From: Allium sativum
Lineage: Eukaryota > Streptophyta > Magnoliopsida > Asparagales > Amaryllidaceae
Assembly: GCA_030737875.1 (NCBI GenBank)
Contig: CM060922.1
Span: 323,735,956-323,799,955, forward strand
Length of the DNA stretch: 64,000 bases
Direction: 5' to 3'
Shown here: piece after piece, positions 37,289-49,769 of the stretch
How the letters are laid out: each line of letters opens with the position of its first letter
How positions within the stretch are numbered: position 1 is the stretch's first letter
Translations under genes and position numbers: made by a program
The notes under the pieces: generated by a model
The model's input: the letters and a program-made list of their open reading frames with translations, nothing else
What the model was told of the DNA's origin: nothing
The model's database searches: none

Positions 37289-37390
37289 TTTCGAGCCGCC
37301 GCCGTCGTGCGAGCTCCACCCCCCCCCCCCCCCCCTAGCCCCTCCTCCGCACCACCCTCCTCCATCCTCTCTCCTCCTTCCGCTCGACGC
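37289..37390. other. GC-rich junction sequence at right inversion breakpoint
   Basis: About 100 bp with CCGCCGCCGTCGTGCGAG, a C17 run and CT-rich sequence, absent from the corresponding place in the 5' copy (32300-32337). It may be the original cassette start in the 3' LTR or filler added at the break. Confidence 0.5.
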
Positions 37391-39379
37391 ACAGCCCCAC
37401 GAAGACCCTGAACCGCCTCGTGAAGGCCACCTCCAGCGTCGCCTTCGGCATCACCTCCTTCACCGCCCACAGCGAACCCCCCCTTTCCTCTGACCAGCGA
37501 GTTCTCCGGCGACGAAAAGAAAAAAACTTAGAAAATTTCGCTGTAAGTATTTTATTTTACTTTTATTTTAATTTTAAAGTCTAAAACTGATTGGGAGAAA
37601 AAAAAAAGATTAAAGGAAAAACTGAATTTATTTTCTTTTGAAAACTGATTTTTTTATTAATGTTTAAAACTGAATTTATTTTCTTTTGAAAACTGATTTT
37701 TTTTAAAAGGGTTTTAAAAATGATTTTTGAAAAGAGATAAAACTGATTTTTGAAAAAGGTTTTAACTTTAAAAAGAAAATGGTTTGAACTTTAAAAAGAA
37801 AATGGTTTGAGCTTTAAAAAGAAAAAGATTTGATCTTTAAAATAGAAAAGCAAGAAGACGAGATTTTTGTTTAGAAGAAAAAGTAGTATTTTTAAAAATA
37901 GAAAAGATTGGTTTTTATAAAGATGAAGACTTTATTTTTTTTTTATAAAGGCGAAAACTTTATTTTTATAAAAGCGAAAACTTTATTTTGTTATAAAGGC
38001 GAAAACCTTATTGTTAAAGTATGATTTTTATATATTGAACATCGAAGTAAAAATTCGATTTTTATGTATTGAGAAGTGAAATAAAAATTCGATTTTTATA
38101 TATTGAATAACGAAGTCAAAATTCGATTTTTACATATGTAGTGAAAGCGGACAACGAAGATGACGAAGATGTGATAGCGATGAAGATTTCTATCAATGAA
38201 GTGCCGTGGAGCTAGGATAGCTTTATGTGAGAATTTCTCACCTTTCAATTTTATTTCTAGTTATATATATATATATACTAGGATGCAGACGGTGCTTAGT
38301 AGCACCCGACACAATCGTCCACAGACCATGGACTTATTTGTTTGGCTGTTTGGTGATTGATTGCGATATTGGTTTGAATGTGGTTTATGGTGTGAAAAAT
38401 CGAATCGATAAATTGGTTAGGATTAGACGTGCGCCGTTATAAGGCGAAGGAGTAAGGCTAGGTTAGACCCTTACTCCAAATTTTGTGGTTTGCATAACGA
38501 AAGTGAATTGATTGATATGTGAATGGCGTGGGCCTTCACTAGACCGGGGATTAGGCTAGGCCTTGTCCCGTTTCTAGTATCGTGCCGTTATGCCGCCAAA
38601 ATTTTCTAAAATATGTTAGAAAAATAAAAATATCATTTTATTGAATAAATGAATTGAATAGAAATTCATAGGTTGAAATAAAATGTTTTATCGTTAAAAA
38701 TATAATTTTTAACGTGAATATGAAAATAGTGAAGTGAATAAATAAATATTCATTTACAAACCAGATGGTTTGTTTATGTACACTTATTTGAATGACATTG
38801 ATTGGGACGATAAATTTTACACATCGCCCAACTGCACGAATAAAAATCTGTGTTTGATTGTTTGAAACCCCACACGGGTGTTGGGATGAAATTTGAAGTT
38901 CACTCATCCTGATTGATTAAATATGTCGATCGATTGATTGACAGACTGTTATAAGCGTTAGATATTTATATTTGATGCTTATACAGTGTAGTGCACTTTG
39001 GTTGATGCTTGATTATTTTTCAATGCTATGATATACATGTGTTGTATGAAAATCCATATAATTAATTTTATGTGGTAATTGATTGGGCCTCATTCCAATT
39101 TGAAAAATAAAGAATATTATAAAATAAAAGTTCATGTGTTGACAGTACTCATTCATTGAGATTGGTCATGTGTTGAACGAAATATTTTAATATTAAAATT
39201 TACATCTTTATCGATATAAAATAAAAGTTCATGTGTTGACAGTACTCATTCATTGAGATTGGTCATGTGTTGAACGAAATATTTTGATAATAACAACTAT
39301 TTTGAAAATAGAAATTTATGAAGCCGTGTTGATTAGATTGACGCCATTTTGACGTGAACGATATTTATATCGATTTTAT

Positions 39380-39670
39380 TCATTTCGAAATGAATTGAAT
39401 TGAAAACGAATTCAAAGTGAATTGAATTAAAAGTGATTTCGAAGTGAATTGAATTAAAAGTGATTTCAAAGTGAATTGAATTAAAAGTGGTTTCGAAATG
39501 AATTGAATTGAAAACGATTTCGAAATAAATTGAATTGAAAACGATTTCGAAATGAATTGAATTGAAAACGAATTCAAATTGAATTGAAAACGATTTCGAA
39601 ATGAATTGAATTGAAAACGATTTCGAAATGAATTGAAAACGAATTCAAATTGAATTGAAAGCAAATTGAA
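39380..39670 (+). repeat. 27-bp minisatellite in A1 LTR
   Basis: About ten units of aaatgaattgaattgaaaac + gatttcg with drift. A2 has only four to five units (48795-48910 and 56293-56400), so the array changes length between copies. The open frame across it is an artefact of the repeat. Confidence 0.9.
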
Positions 39671-40544
39671 ATGAATTCAAATTGAATTGAAATTTGAATT
39701 GAATAGAAATGAATTTTGAAACGAATTTATAAAGAAGAATTCAATTTTGATTTGAATTGAAAAGGAAGTTGAAATTGCTTTTGAAACGAATTCAAAACTA
39801 TTTATATAATTCGTTTTAAATAGAAATCGACGAAATATATATTATATATATTATATATATAATATAATGGCCTGAATAGAACGCGCCGCGCCGCGGTAGT
39901 TCGCGAATTTCGACCATTTATTTCAAACGGACATTACGGGAGATCCGACCGTCGGATTCTCCTAAAACCGGAACCGTTGGGTTCGTATCGAAAAGAGCTT
40001 TCTAATGAATGTTAGAAATTTGAAATCTAACGGTTGGATTTGGAGATACGTCCAAATCAAATTCGAAAAAGGTCGCTGTAAGTGCAGTTCGATGGCCGTT
40101 AATGGAAATCGACTGTACGGGCCTTGATAAAATTATTAAAAATAGTAATAATTTGTGTAAAATCATAAGAAATGGTTTAGAAAGAATTGGGATGAAAAAC
40201 TCCATATTTGAAAAGATAAAAATAGATTTTTATCGAAATGAACTAGTTTTGAACTAGAATTATAATTCTATTTATTTTTAATTAAATAAATTGAATTTGA
40301 AATGGTTTTGAAAATAACCAAAATTTCCAATGATTGCATTGGAGTGGAGTTGAATCGAAATTGTCTTCGGAATATTTCGATGTTGGAATTCGTGATATTA
40401 CAGGTGTTGTTATGGAAATTTGAAAGATATATATTTGTATCGTTATTTCCAATACGACATTTGTTAGTCGTAGAATTCGATATTGAATATAAGCCGATAT
40501 ATTTTCTATTCAGAGCCTTGTATTGAATATCGAATGTGATTTGG

Positions 40545-40935
40545 GTTTGTCGTGAATGGTGTCTTCACTAACACTGTTCTTGAACCCAGTTGAGAAAAGA
40601 TTAAACCTTTTTATTTAGATTTAATGAAGTGTACCAATTAAATGATATTTAATTGGAATTGAATTGGTATTGATTTTTGGGTTTATCGTGAACAGTGTTT
40701 TAAATAACACTTGTTCTTTAACCCGATAATTAATGGAACGTGATTTGGTTTTGTCGTGAATGGTGTCTTCACTAACACTGTTCTTGAACCCAGTTGAGAA
40801 AAGATTAAATCTTTTTATTTAGATTTAATGAAGTGTACCAATTAAATGATATTTAATTGGAATTGAATTGGTATGGATTTTTGGGTTTATCGTGAATCGT
40901 GTTTTAAATGACACTGATTCTTTAACCCAGATAAT
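40545..40935 (+). repeat. Four hairpin modules and a local duplication in A1
   Basis: Modules at about 40546-40591, 40679-40725, 40746-40790 and 40887-40935 share GGGTT-GTGAA..GTGTT..AACAC..GTTC..AACCC arms. The first pair and the second pair are a tandem duplication of about 200 bp; A2 has one copy of this unit plus one module. Confidence 0.8.
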
Positions 40936-42781
40936 GATTAAAACTAAGTGGAGTTTTAATGAATCTTTAATTAGATTGAAAAGATCGAGAATGGAGTATC
41001 ACCAGTTTTGCTCCAGGCGATAGTTAAATCTTTAATTAGATTTGAACGTAAAATTTAGAAACTAACTGTCGGTTAGCCAAGCAGAATGGTTTTCTGGATA
41101 TTGATCTGATGTTGGTTTCGGCCTTCGGGGTTAATATTTGGGGAATTATTCTCTTGATTAATTTATGATTAGTGACTGATGAATTGGAATGAGGCGTATG
41201 TTGTGTTTGTGTAACACTTATTTAAAATATACGCGAGTTATTCGGAAAGGCCGGGTTTATCCCATTCTGAATAACTGATACGACGATAGGTCGAAGATGA
41301 AGACAATGGTCGAAGACCGGAGGTCTTCACGTCGTTTGGGTGATAACTGATGATCTTGATTGGGCTGTACACCCAAGAAGATGGAAACAGTTAGTGATCG
41401 TCCAGACGTACTTGGAGATCGATGGATATGCGGGGTACTAGGTGCCTCCGGTTTCGTTCAGACCCAGAACGGACTTGTAAATGGACTGTGTGTCTGACAT
41501 CGGATTTCATTCTGTGTGACTGATATCGGTTGCATAGGATGGTTTGCCTGTGTGGCATGCTAAGATGCAAATGATCAAGGCTTCTGTTGAAAAGCAAAGT
41601 CTTGTGGTTGATGATCAAAGCACGGCCTTTGTGGCATAGCTTTGTGTAACGTTGATTCGCGTGTTTCACACCCGGTATGAACCAAAAACGGGAGACGGAC
41701 CTCAGGGGGGACATGCGTTTTCTTTCTAGCTAGAAGTGGCGTCAGTGGTTTTACACGCCCTGACGAGTTTGACTTATGTGGTTGTTGCTGTTGCGAGGCG
41801 CCTCGGATTGATCGGTCGTTCTCGAACCGATGGAGTCATTTAGTTGGCTCACCTACGCCCCAAAGGGCGAAGAAACGTATTGTTCAGGCATTATAATCCA
41901 CTTCGTGTGGACCGGCCCTGACGATCCAAGGTACGGTTGCGGCTGTGCCTGAGGGGCGGGCTAGAGCGTCTCGAATCGGTTGAGGACTATCTTTTGCCTC
42001 GGTTCATAGACGGAAATCCAATTTCCAAATACGTGATCTTGCGGTTTTAGTTGTAATCTTATATATGGCGACATAGTGGGATGGGGCGCTCATGCCGCCT
42101 ATGATTGATACTTATGATTTGAAGTTGTTTTATACAATATGCACTTACAATAGTATCAAATGATTTGTTTTAAACGTATCAAGCATTCTTTGGCTGTTAT
42201 AAGGGAAAACCCTATCCCCCGGCTTGCGTTGCATTGTGTGATAGGACCTGGGTCTTATAACAGTTTCATTTTTCTTTATTTAGCATTGCGCTGCTGTTTT
42301 ATGCACTGGTGTTCTTGGGAGGAAACCCGTTCCGTGTTATACGGCGTGGTCCCTTGATTTACCTAACTTTAAAAATAAAAATTAACTGTTTTAGTTCTCA
42401 CACCAGTCACATGACTGACCTGGAGTTTATTGTTTTAACCTAAACTTTGGGTGCCCCTATTTTGACACGGGCAGCTAGTAGTTTTGGTTTTTGCAGATTT
42501 ATATTCACAGGATCCTGGTTTACAGCTGGAACGATATCCAGAAAGCTTTGTATCCGTATATCTCTTCTAGTTGTGCATTGTATTATTTTCCGCTGCTATG
42601 TATTTAAATGTAATTTAAATCTCTGATATTTCTATGTAATATTCATTTATACTCTGTATATTCTTGTAATCTGATGCATTGTTGTAATATACAATGAAAT
42701 GTTCTTCTGTATGCGTTCTGCTGTGGTTTGTTCTCGAACTATCCGACGCTTTCCTTTACGGGGAAGTTGCGGGTCTTTACA

Positions 42782-43263
42782 AGAGGACATTAGCGTTTTC
42801 CCCCCACTTGAAGGATGCTCTCTACAGGAAGATTAAGGGTGTGACGCTCGAATGTAAAGTAATGGACGATTTCAACTGTTTCGCTGATAGATGGATCAAA
42901 GAGGCGACAACTCGATTCAGATATGTTCTAGAAGAAGAGGACGAGAGTGTAAGACCTACAACTGAAACAAAGCGTAGAAGGATTAGACCTCATTGGCGAA
43001 AAGGGAAGCGTATGCCTAACATACCCCAGGAATGTCACATCGCTACTTCTAAGGAGAATGTTTACTTCCTAACCAGACACGAACTCAACTATTGGACCTC
43101 CATGAAGAAAAGACCTAAGTACGAAAGGAAGACGAATGGGCCTTACTATCATTATTACTTGATGAATGGACACGAGAATAATCACTGCAGAGCTCTCGAG
43201 GAATCTATTGTCAGATTCGCCAGTCAAGGCCGACTATGGGAATTTATCAAAAAATTGAGGTGA
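42782..43263 (+). pseudogene. Gag fragment of Tat-like element T
   Basis: The frame entering from the LTR end of A1 continues for 160 codons of element T. The end carries GPYYHYYLMNGHENNHCRALEE and later GRLWEFIKK, the Tat-lineage gag pattern of a CCHC-like segment (Y/C..H..GH....C..L) and a 'GRL..F' end. The usual first Cys is replaced by Tyr. A basic stretch KRRRIRPHWRKGKR lies in the middle. Before the A1 insertion the frame came from about 31285, where a stop already stands at about 31291. The in-frame ATG at 42694 belongs to the A1 LTR, so the present start is chimeric. Confidence 0.7.
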
Positions 43264-44056
43264 ATTTGAATAGATCCTTCGAAAAAGGGTTAATGCGTAT
43301 GTGCCGGTGTACGGAAAGCCGATTCCTCAGAATTTTAGTAGGAAAACCCAAAAGGAATCCAGTTATCAATGGATTAAATCCCTCGTCATCGCCAAATTGG
43401 CCGGGGCAAGGCATCCCCTCAAAGGGGGATGATTGTGTTAGTCTTTCTCCTTGCCCAAACTAGAGGGGGTAGGGTTAAAGCATCGAAAGCGTAAGCCACC
43501 GTTTCACACCAGAATGGTCATGCCGATGCATCTAAAAATTAGCATGCCATGCCTCTGCTCGCAGAAGAGTACACCCTACCTCTGCTCGAACTAAGCATGT
43601 CCTACCTCTGCTCGTAGAAGAGCATGTCCTACCTCTGCTTATGTTCTGCATTACCCGCAGAAGGGAGCGCAAACCCCTATCATCACCTACGATAGTCAGG
43701 ATAGGGCACTCGTTAGAGGTGATGGCGTATAAGCCTCTATCAGTGCTTACGATGGCCCATGTAGAGCGTCAAAAGAGTAAACCTTGGTTCTATGCCTACG
43801 ATAACCCCGTCTAAGTTTCTATGCCTTCATCATCGCCTACGATGATTAGGATGAGGCGCCTCCTTGAGGGAGGTCGGGTGAGTCCTTGGGCCCCGCTTGT
43901 GGATAAGCTGGCCATGCGCACCGGAAGCACAAGCCTAGAGACTGGCCAACAAAGCATGTACATCCTCTACTTTGGCGATGAAAGCCCAAGGGGAGGCTCA
44001 AGAAGCACATACAACCTCTTCTTCCTAAATTAAATCCGAAGGGGATACTCGATCTA
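43264..44056 (+). other. Non-coding stretch of element T with short repeats
   Basis: Contains an irregular direct repeat of about 38 bp (ctacctctgctcg units, 43540-43650) and four spaced 'ctacgat' motifs (43680-43850). No pol domain is readable in any frame. Confidence 0.55.
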
Positions 44057-44645
44057 TTAGTACCGGGAGGGGTTCCGGTTCTCTATGTTAATACCTGAAT
44101 CTTGGTCGATTCGGCACTTTATTAATACCGGAAGCGGTTCCGGTCTCCTATGTTAAATACCCGAATCTGGGTCGATTTGGCGTTTCATTAATACCTGAAG
44201 CGATTCCGGTCTCCTATGCTAAATACCCGAATCTGGGTCGATTCGACATTTCATTAATACCGGAAGCGGTTCCGGTCTCCTATGCTAAATACCCGAATCT
44301 GGGTCGATTCGGCATTTCATTAATACCGAAAGTGGTTCTGGTCTTCTATGCTAAATATCCAAATTTGGGTCGATTCGGCATTTCAATTATACCAAAAGCG
44401 GTTCCGGTCTCCTATGCTAAATACCCGAACGTGGGTCGATTCGGCATTTCATTAATACCGAAGGAGGTTCCGGTCTTCTATACCAATACCCGAAACTGGA
44501 TCGATTCGATGCATCGTCAATATTGGAGGAGGTTCTAGTCTTCCACACCAAGATCCAAATCTAGAACAATTCATTGCTTCATAAATAATCAAATGGATTT
44601 CGGTCTTCCATGCATATTCAGATCTAGGACAACCTAACCCTTCAC
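44057..44645 (+). repeat. 66-bp tandem repeat of element T
   Basis: Unit starts near 44057, 44122, 44188, 44254, 44320, 44386, 44452 and 44516, i.e. 64-66 bp apart. The core is ttaataccggaagcggttcc, then ggtctcctatgctaaatacc, then cgaatctgggtcgattcggc. The last two units (to 44645) are degenerate. Tat/Ogre elements are known for tandem repeats in the untranslated part near the 3' LTR, which fits this position between gag and the antisense gene. Confidence 0.92.
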
Positions 44646-45196
44646 AGATGTTAGTGGAAGCAATTCAACTTTGTCTCAACATTGAACCATGGCACAAATC
44701 ACACATCGGTAGCTTTTCTCATTTCTCCTTTGAACTTAGGAAAGTATCTCTGATTTACATGGATGCACCAAATATTCACACTAACACGCAAGACACGAGC
44801 AAGTATTTTGGGATCTTTTATGATTGGGGGCGTTATGGTACTGTTATTCCCATAGAAGGGTACATGACATTGTTCGCAAGACCACGAGTCGGACCCCAAC
44901 ATAACATTCTGTGCCTAGTCACGATATAGCGGTGGTTAAAAGAAAAGCACCGAGATCAGAACACACAATTGCACGCCAAATCATATCATTATAGGTTCAA
45001 CCCTTATCAGTGTGTGCAATTTATATAAAATACTGCACTCTGTTATTAAAATACAAGGTACCTCATGCATTACACAAATGCTTATGAAAAACTTGAGAAA
45101 ACGGAAACGTTCCTAAAGAAAAGAAAAGGAAAGAGAGTACGCTCTGACACAACAACTCCCGTATAAGCAATAAACCAACTTTCGATAGGATACGTT
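44646..45196. other. Spacer, nothing firm
   Basis: A 94-codon open frame at 44648-44929 has no recognisable motif. The right part is AT-rich and lies downstream of the antisense gene, so it may hold its 3' end. Confidence 0.4.
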
Positions 45197-45711
45197 CTAT
45201 CCGTGGAACCCTACGGAAGTGGAAGAATGATGAATTATGGCAAACAAAAGCTCGTCGACCTTTTGCATCTTTTCCGTCACCACGTCAGGGTCATCTGGGG
45301 GTTTAGGTTGCCACTTTAAAGCTTGATTGAAAACCTTGCCCATCGCATGGTGATTTTTGTTTTCCTTCTTCAGGTCGAAAGGGTCTCTACATAAGAACTA
45401 TTTCTCCCTTCGTAAATGCTTAAGTTTAGAGGTATAAAAGTTAGTACAACGAGAGATGCTCTTAATATCCTTCCTGTATAAAGACTTTTTACGCTCGCCT
45501 TAACCCGTCTATGCCACTATTAGCAAAGGAGTGATCTGTCCTAAAGGAGTGATCCTCAATCTCAAATTCTGAAGAGACGCGTTTTGTTGATACCCACGAC
45601 TCGTTAGAGGTAGAGACCCTAAGAGCACATCCAAAAACAGTCTCCCATTCTTTGCATTTCACTAGTACGTCTTTGCGTCTCTCCTCTAAGTCCCTAACCT
45701 GGCGCTGCAAC
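45197..45711 (-). pseudogene. Antisense gene of element T, 3' part
   Basis: From 45711 the minus strand encodes LQRQVRDLEERRKD and KCKEWETVFG, a coiled-coil-like stretch, stopping at 45489. After a decayed gap a second fragment at about 45400-45200 reads KENKNHHAMGKVFNQ and KWQPKPPDDPDVVTEK, ending at a TAG at 45197-45199. The 5' side continues at 59710 on the other side of element A2, in the same frame once A2 and one copy of GCAAC are left out. The product is not recognised. Confidence 0.6.
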
Positions 45712-46689
45712 TGTAACAACCCGAAAATCTGGGCCAGTTTAAAATTTTTATTTTGGCAATTTTAGCGAATTTCGAACATTTAAAATAGATTATTTTAAAT
45801 AAAATCAACGAGGAATTTATTTTGAATAGAATTCGACGTATATATTTTATACGTCGTCGTTAGAATATAAATATATATATATATATATAATTATAAATAG
45901 AATTGAAAATGGCGCGGTAGTTCGATAATTCGATTTCAAACTTCAATTGAATGTACTGGGTGCAAAACAATCCGGATTTTAGTGAAACCAAAAATGATAG
46001 GATCTAATTGATAATATCTTTCTATCGAATCCGAAAAATCAAGATTTCATTGCGGGAGTCAAAAGATATGCCCAGTTGAAAATTCTGAATAGTCGCTATG
46101 GAATTCAGGCCCTTAAAAATAGCCATTTTGCAAATGACCTCGGATTTCGATGAAACCAGTTTTGTTGGGTCTGCAGTGTCAAATTATTGCTAGGTTCCAA
46201 ATTTCATAATTTTCCGAATCAATATGTGAGCGTGGCAAAGGAAAACGCGTTTGACCAGTTTCAGTTGATTTTAATCGACTGGAAAATGGCCATTTTTCAA
46301 ACGGTCTCAGAATTCGACGAAACTAGTTTTGTTAGGACCGTATCGTCAATACGAAGCTAGAAAATATTTTTCTGGAATTTTTCTAGTTAGTATGCGACCC
46401 CGGTAATTTGAAATGTACGTTTAAAATTCAATATAGAGATTTAAATGTAAATTAAACGGAAACTGATTCAAACAGTCGAATCAGCTTGCGATACATATCC
46501 CATTGTGTTCGGAATGGGGGTAAAACGCTATGGGCGACAGTCGTTGGGTCTCGTTTGAGATTCGAATTAAAAGTCAACTTCTAGGGAGAAAAATAATAAT
46601 ATTTAATTATTAAATATTCATATATATAAAATTAAACCCCCCCCCCCCCCGTTTATTCTTCAATACATTCAGAAAAAAAAAAAAACCCT

Positions 46690-46971
46690 AATCGAGATCG
46701 ACATTCGTCGTTCACCCACACCGCGCCGCGCCACCGTGACCGAGCCCCTCCTCCTCCTGCCGTTCCCCTCTTCTTCTCCTCCCCTCCCTTCCACCGCCCC
46801 TCCCTAGCTCCAATCAGAAAACCGCGAAGCCCTCCCCTTCTCCAGTGGAACACGCTGCACCCCCTGGGCCCACATCTCGCCATACCGCACCCCTAGCCTC
46901 CGCCTCGCCCTCTCCGGCCACCGCCGAAGATGAAGTCCCCCCCCCCCCTCTCTTCGCTGAAAAAAAAAACT
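46690..46971 (+). other. GC-rich leader cassette of A2 with splice donor
   Basis: About 280 bp of C-rich sequence, unrelated to the A1 cassette but at the same LTR offset and also closed by CTGTAAGT. It could be an untranslated leader exon. The copy in the 3' LTR (54195-54478) differs only in homopolymer lengths. Neither strand shows a recognisable protein. Confidence 0.6.
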
Positions 46972-47084
46972 GTAAGTCTAATATTTGTCTTTATTTATTT
47001 AATTATTTTTGTTTACTTTCTATGTAGTTAGTTTATAAGTCTAGAGAAAAAAAAATCTGTTTTTCTTTATATATAAAAATATAA

Positions 47085-47640
47085 TTTTTATATGTTGAAT
47101 ATAGAAATAAAGATATGATTTTTATATGTTGTATATAGAAATAAAGATATAATTTTTATATGTTGAATATAGAAATAAAGATATGATTTTTATATGTTGA
47201 ATATAGAAATAAAGATATGATTTTTATATGTTGTTATATAGAAATAAAAATATGATTTTTTATATGTTGAATATAGAGATAAAAATAGAATTTTTATATA
47301 ATGAACATCGAGATAAAAATGGGATTTTTATATAATGAACATCGAGATAAAAATAGAATTTTTATATAATGAACATCGAGATAAAAATGGGATTTTTATA
47401 TATTGAACTTCGAAAGAAAAATAGGGTTTTTATATATAGAACTTCGAACTAAAAATATGATTTTTATATATAGAACTTCAAAATAAAAATATGATTTTTA
47501 TATATTGAACATCGAAATAAAAATATGATTTTTATATGTAGAACTTCGAAATAAAAATATGATTTTTATATATTGAACATCGAAATAAAAATATGATTTT
47601 TATATATTGAATAGCGAAGTAAAATTCGATTTTTACATAT
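47085..47640 (+). repeat. 34-bp AT minisatellite in A2 5' LTR
   Basis: About 16 units of atttttatatgttgaatata + gaaataaagatatg with gradual change along the array. The counterpart is at about 54590-55150 in the 3' LTR. A1 has a shorter, diverged version around 32950-33080 and 38010-38135. Confidence 0.9.
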
Positions 47641-49769
47641 GTAGTGAAAGCGGACAATGAAAGCGACAAAAAGCGAGTTGGCGAAGATTTCCTGCATTAG
47701 AAGTGCCGTGGAGCTTGGATAGCTATCGGTGAGAATTTCTCACCTTTCAATTTCTTTTCTAGTTATATATATATATATATATATATACTAGGATGCAGAC
47801 GGTGTTTAGTAGCACCCGACACAATCGTCCACAGACCATGGACTTGTTTGTTTGGCTGTTTGGTGATTGATTGCGATATTGGTTTGAATGTGGTTTGTGG
47901 TGTGAAAAATCGAATCGATAAATTGGTTAGGATTAGACGTGCGCCGTTATAAGGCGAAGGAGTAAGGCTAGGTTAGACTCTTACTCCAAATTTTGTGGTT
48001 TGCATAACGAATTGATTTGATTGATGTGTGAATGGCGTGGGCCTTCACTAGACCGGGGATAAGGCTAGGCCTTGTCCCGTTTCTAGTATCGTGCCGTTAT
48101 GCCGCCGAAATTTTCTAAAATATGTTAGAAAAATAAAAATATCATTTTATTGAATAAATGAATTGAATAGAAATTCATAGGTTGAAATAAAATGTTTTAT
48201 CGTTAAAAATATAATTTTTAACGTGAAGTGAATAAAATAGAATATTCATTTACAAACCAGACGGTTTGTTTATGTACACCTATTTGAATGACATTAATTG
48301 GGACGATAAATTTTACACATCGCCCAACAGCACAAATAAAATATGTGTTTGATTGTTTGAAACCCCACACGGGTGTTGGGATGAAATTTGAAGTTCACTC
48401 ATCCTGATTGATTAAATATGTCGATCGATTGATTGACAGGCTGTTATAAGCGTTAGATATCTATATTTGATGCTTATACAGTGTAGTGCACTTTGGTTGA
48501 TGGTTGATTATTTTTCAATGCTATTATATGTGTGTAATGTATGAAAATCCATATAATTAACTTTATATGGTAATTGATTGGGCCTCATTCCAATTTGAAA
48601 AATAAAGAATATTATAAAATAAAAGTTCATGTGTTGACAGTACTCATCCTTTGAGATTGGTCATGTGTTGAACGAAATATTTTGATAATAACAACTATTT
48701 TGAAAAAGAAATATTTGAAATAAAATATTTGAAATAGAAATTTATGAAGCCGTGTTGATTTGATTGACGCCATTTTGACGTGAACGATATTTAAAACGAT
48801 TTTGAAATGAATTGAATTGAAAACGATTTCGAAATGAATTGAATTGAAAACGACTTCGAAATGAATTGAATTGAAAACGATTTCGAAATGAATTGAATTG
48901 AATATGAATTCAAATTGAATTGAAATTTGAATTGGATAGAAATGAATATTTAAAACGAATTTATAAAGAAGAATTCAATTTTGATTTGAATTGAAATGAA
49001 AGTTGAAATTGCTTTTGAAATGAATTTTAAAACTATTTATATAATTCGTTTTAAATAGAAGTCGACGAAATATATATTATATAAATAATATAATGGCCTG
49101 AATAGAACGCGCCGCGCCGCGGCAGTTCGTGAATTTCGACCATTTATTTCAAATGGACATTGCGGGAGGTCCGACCGTCGGATTCTCCTAAAACCGGAAC
49201 CGTTGGGTTCGTATCGAAAAGAGCTTTCTAATGAATATTAGAAATTTGAAATCTAACGGTTGGATTTGGAATTATGTCCAAATCAAATTTGAAAAAGGTC
49301 GCTGTAAGTGCAGTTCGATGGCCATTGGTGGAAATCGACTGTACGGGCCTTGATAAAATTATTAAAAATAGTAATAATTCGTGTAAAATCATAAGAAATG
49401 ATTTAGAAAGAATTGGGATGAAAAACTCCATATTTGAAAAGATAAAAATAGATTTTTATCGAAATGAACTGGTTTTGAACTAGAAATATAATTCTATTTA
49501 TTTTTAAATAAATAAATTGAATTTAAAAAGGGTTTTGAAAATAACCAGAATATCCAATGATTGCATTGGAGTGGATTTGAATCGAAATTGTCTTCGGAAT
49601 ACTTCGATGTTGGAATTCGTGATTATACAGGGGTTGTTATGGAAATTTGAAAGATATATATTTATATCGTTATTTCCAATACGACGTTTGTTAGTCGTAG
49701 AATTCGATATTGAATATAAGCCGATATATTTTCTATTCAGAGCCTTGTATTGAATATCGAATGTGATTT

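Larger units (their letters stand above)
31338..42781 (+). mobile_element. Family A element A1 with internal inversion
   Basis: The element starts TGTAACAACCCG at 31338 and ends GGGTCTTTACA at 42781. A perfect duplication AGAGG (31333-31337, 42782-42786) flanks it, so it is one insertion event. Inside, 33302 to about 37288 runs in reverse: the beginning of the 3' LTR, the whole internal region with primer site and polypurine tract, and the last 2 kb of the 5' LTR. The middle 2.5 kb of the 5' LTR is missing. No ORFs of retroviral type are present. Confidence 0.88.
37391..42781 (+). repeat. A1: remainder of 3' LTR
   Basis: A 5.39-kb stretch from the GC-rich cassette to the LTR terminus. Together with the inverted 0.95 kb it adds up to one full LTR of about 6.4 kb. 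It contains the splice-donor copy (GT at 37543), AT-rich repeats, a 27-bp minisatellite (39380-39670) and four hairpin modules (40545-40935). Confidence 0.88.

Noticed and set aside
37152..37493. 113-codon frame rich in proline across the A1 right junction.
   Set aside because: Crosses an inversion breakpoint and a C17 run; not a natural gene.
39380..39664. Repetitive 94-codon minus frame with FNSF/SIQF units.
   Set aside because: A product of the 27-bp minisatellite, no stop codons by composition.
42160..42357. 65-codon open frame repeated in four LTR copies (35709-35906, 42160-42357, 51574-51771, 59080-59277).
   Set aside because: The copies are conserved because the LTRs are young; the counterpart in A3 does not keep the frame. 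No motif and no start context, so not a gene.
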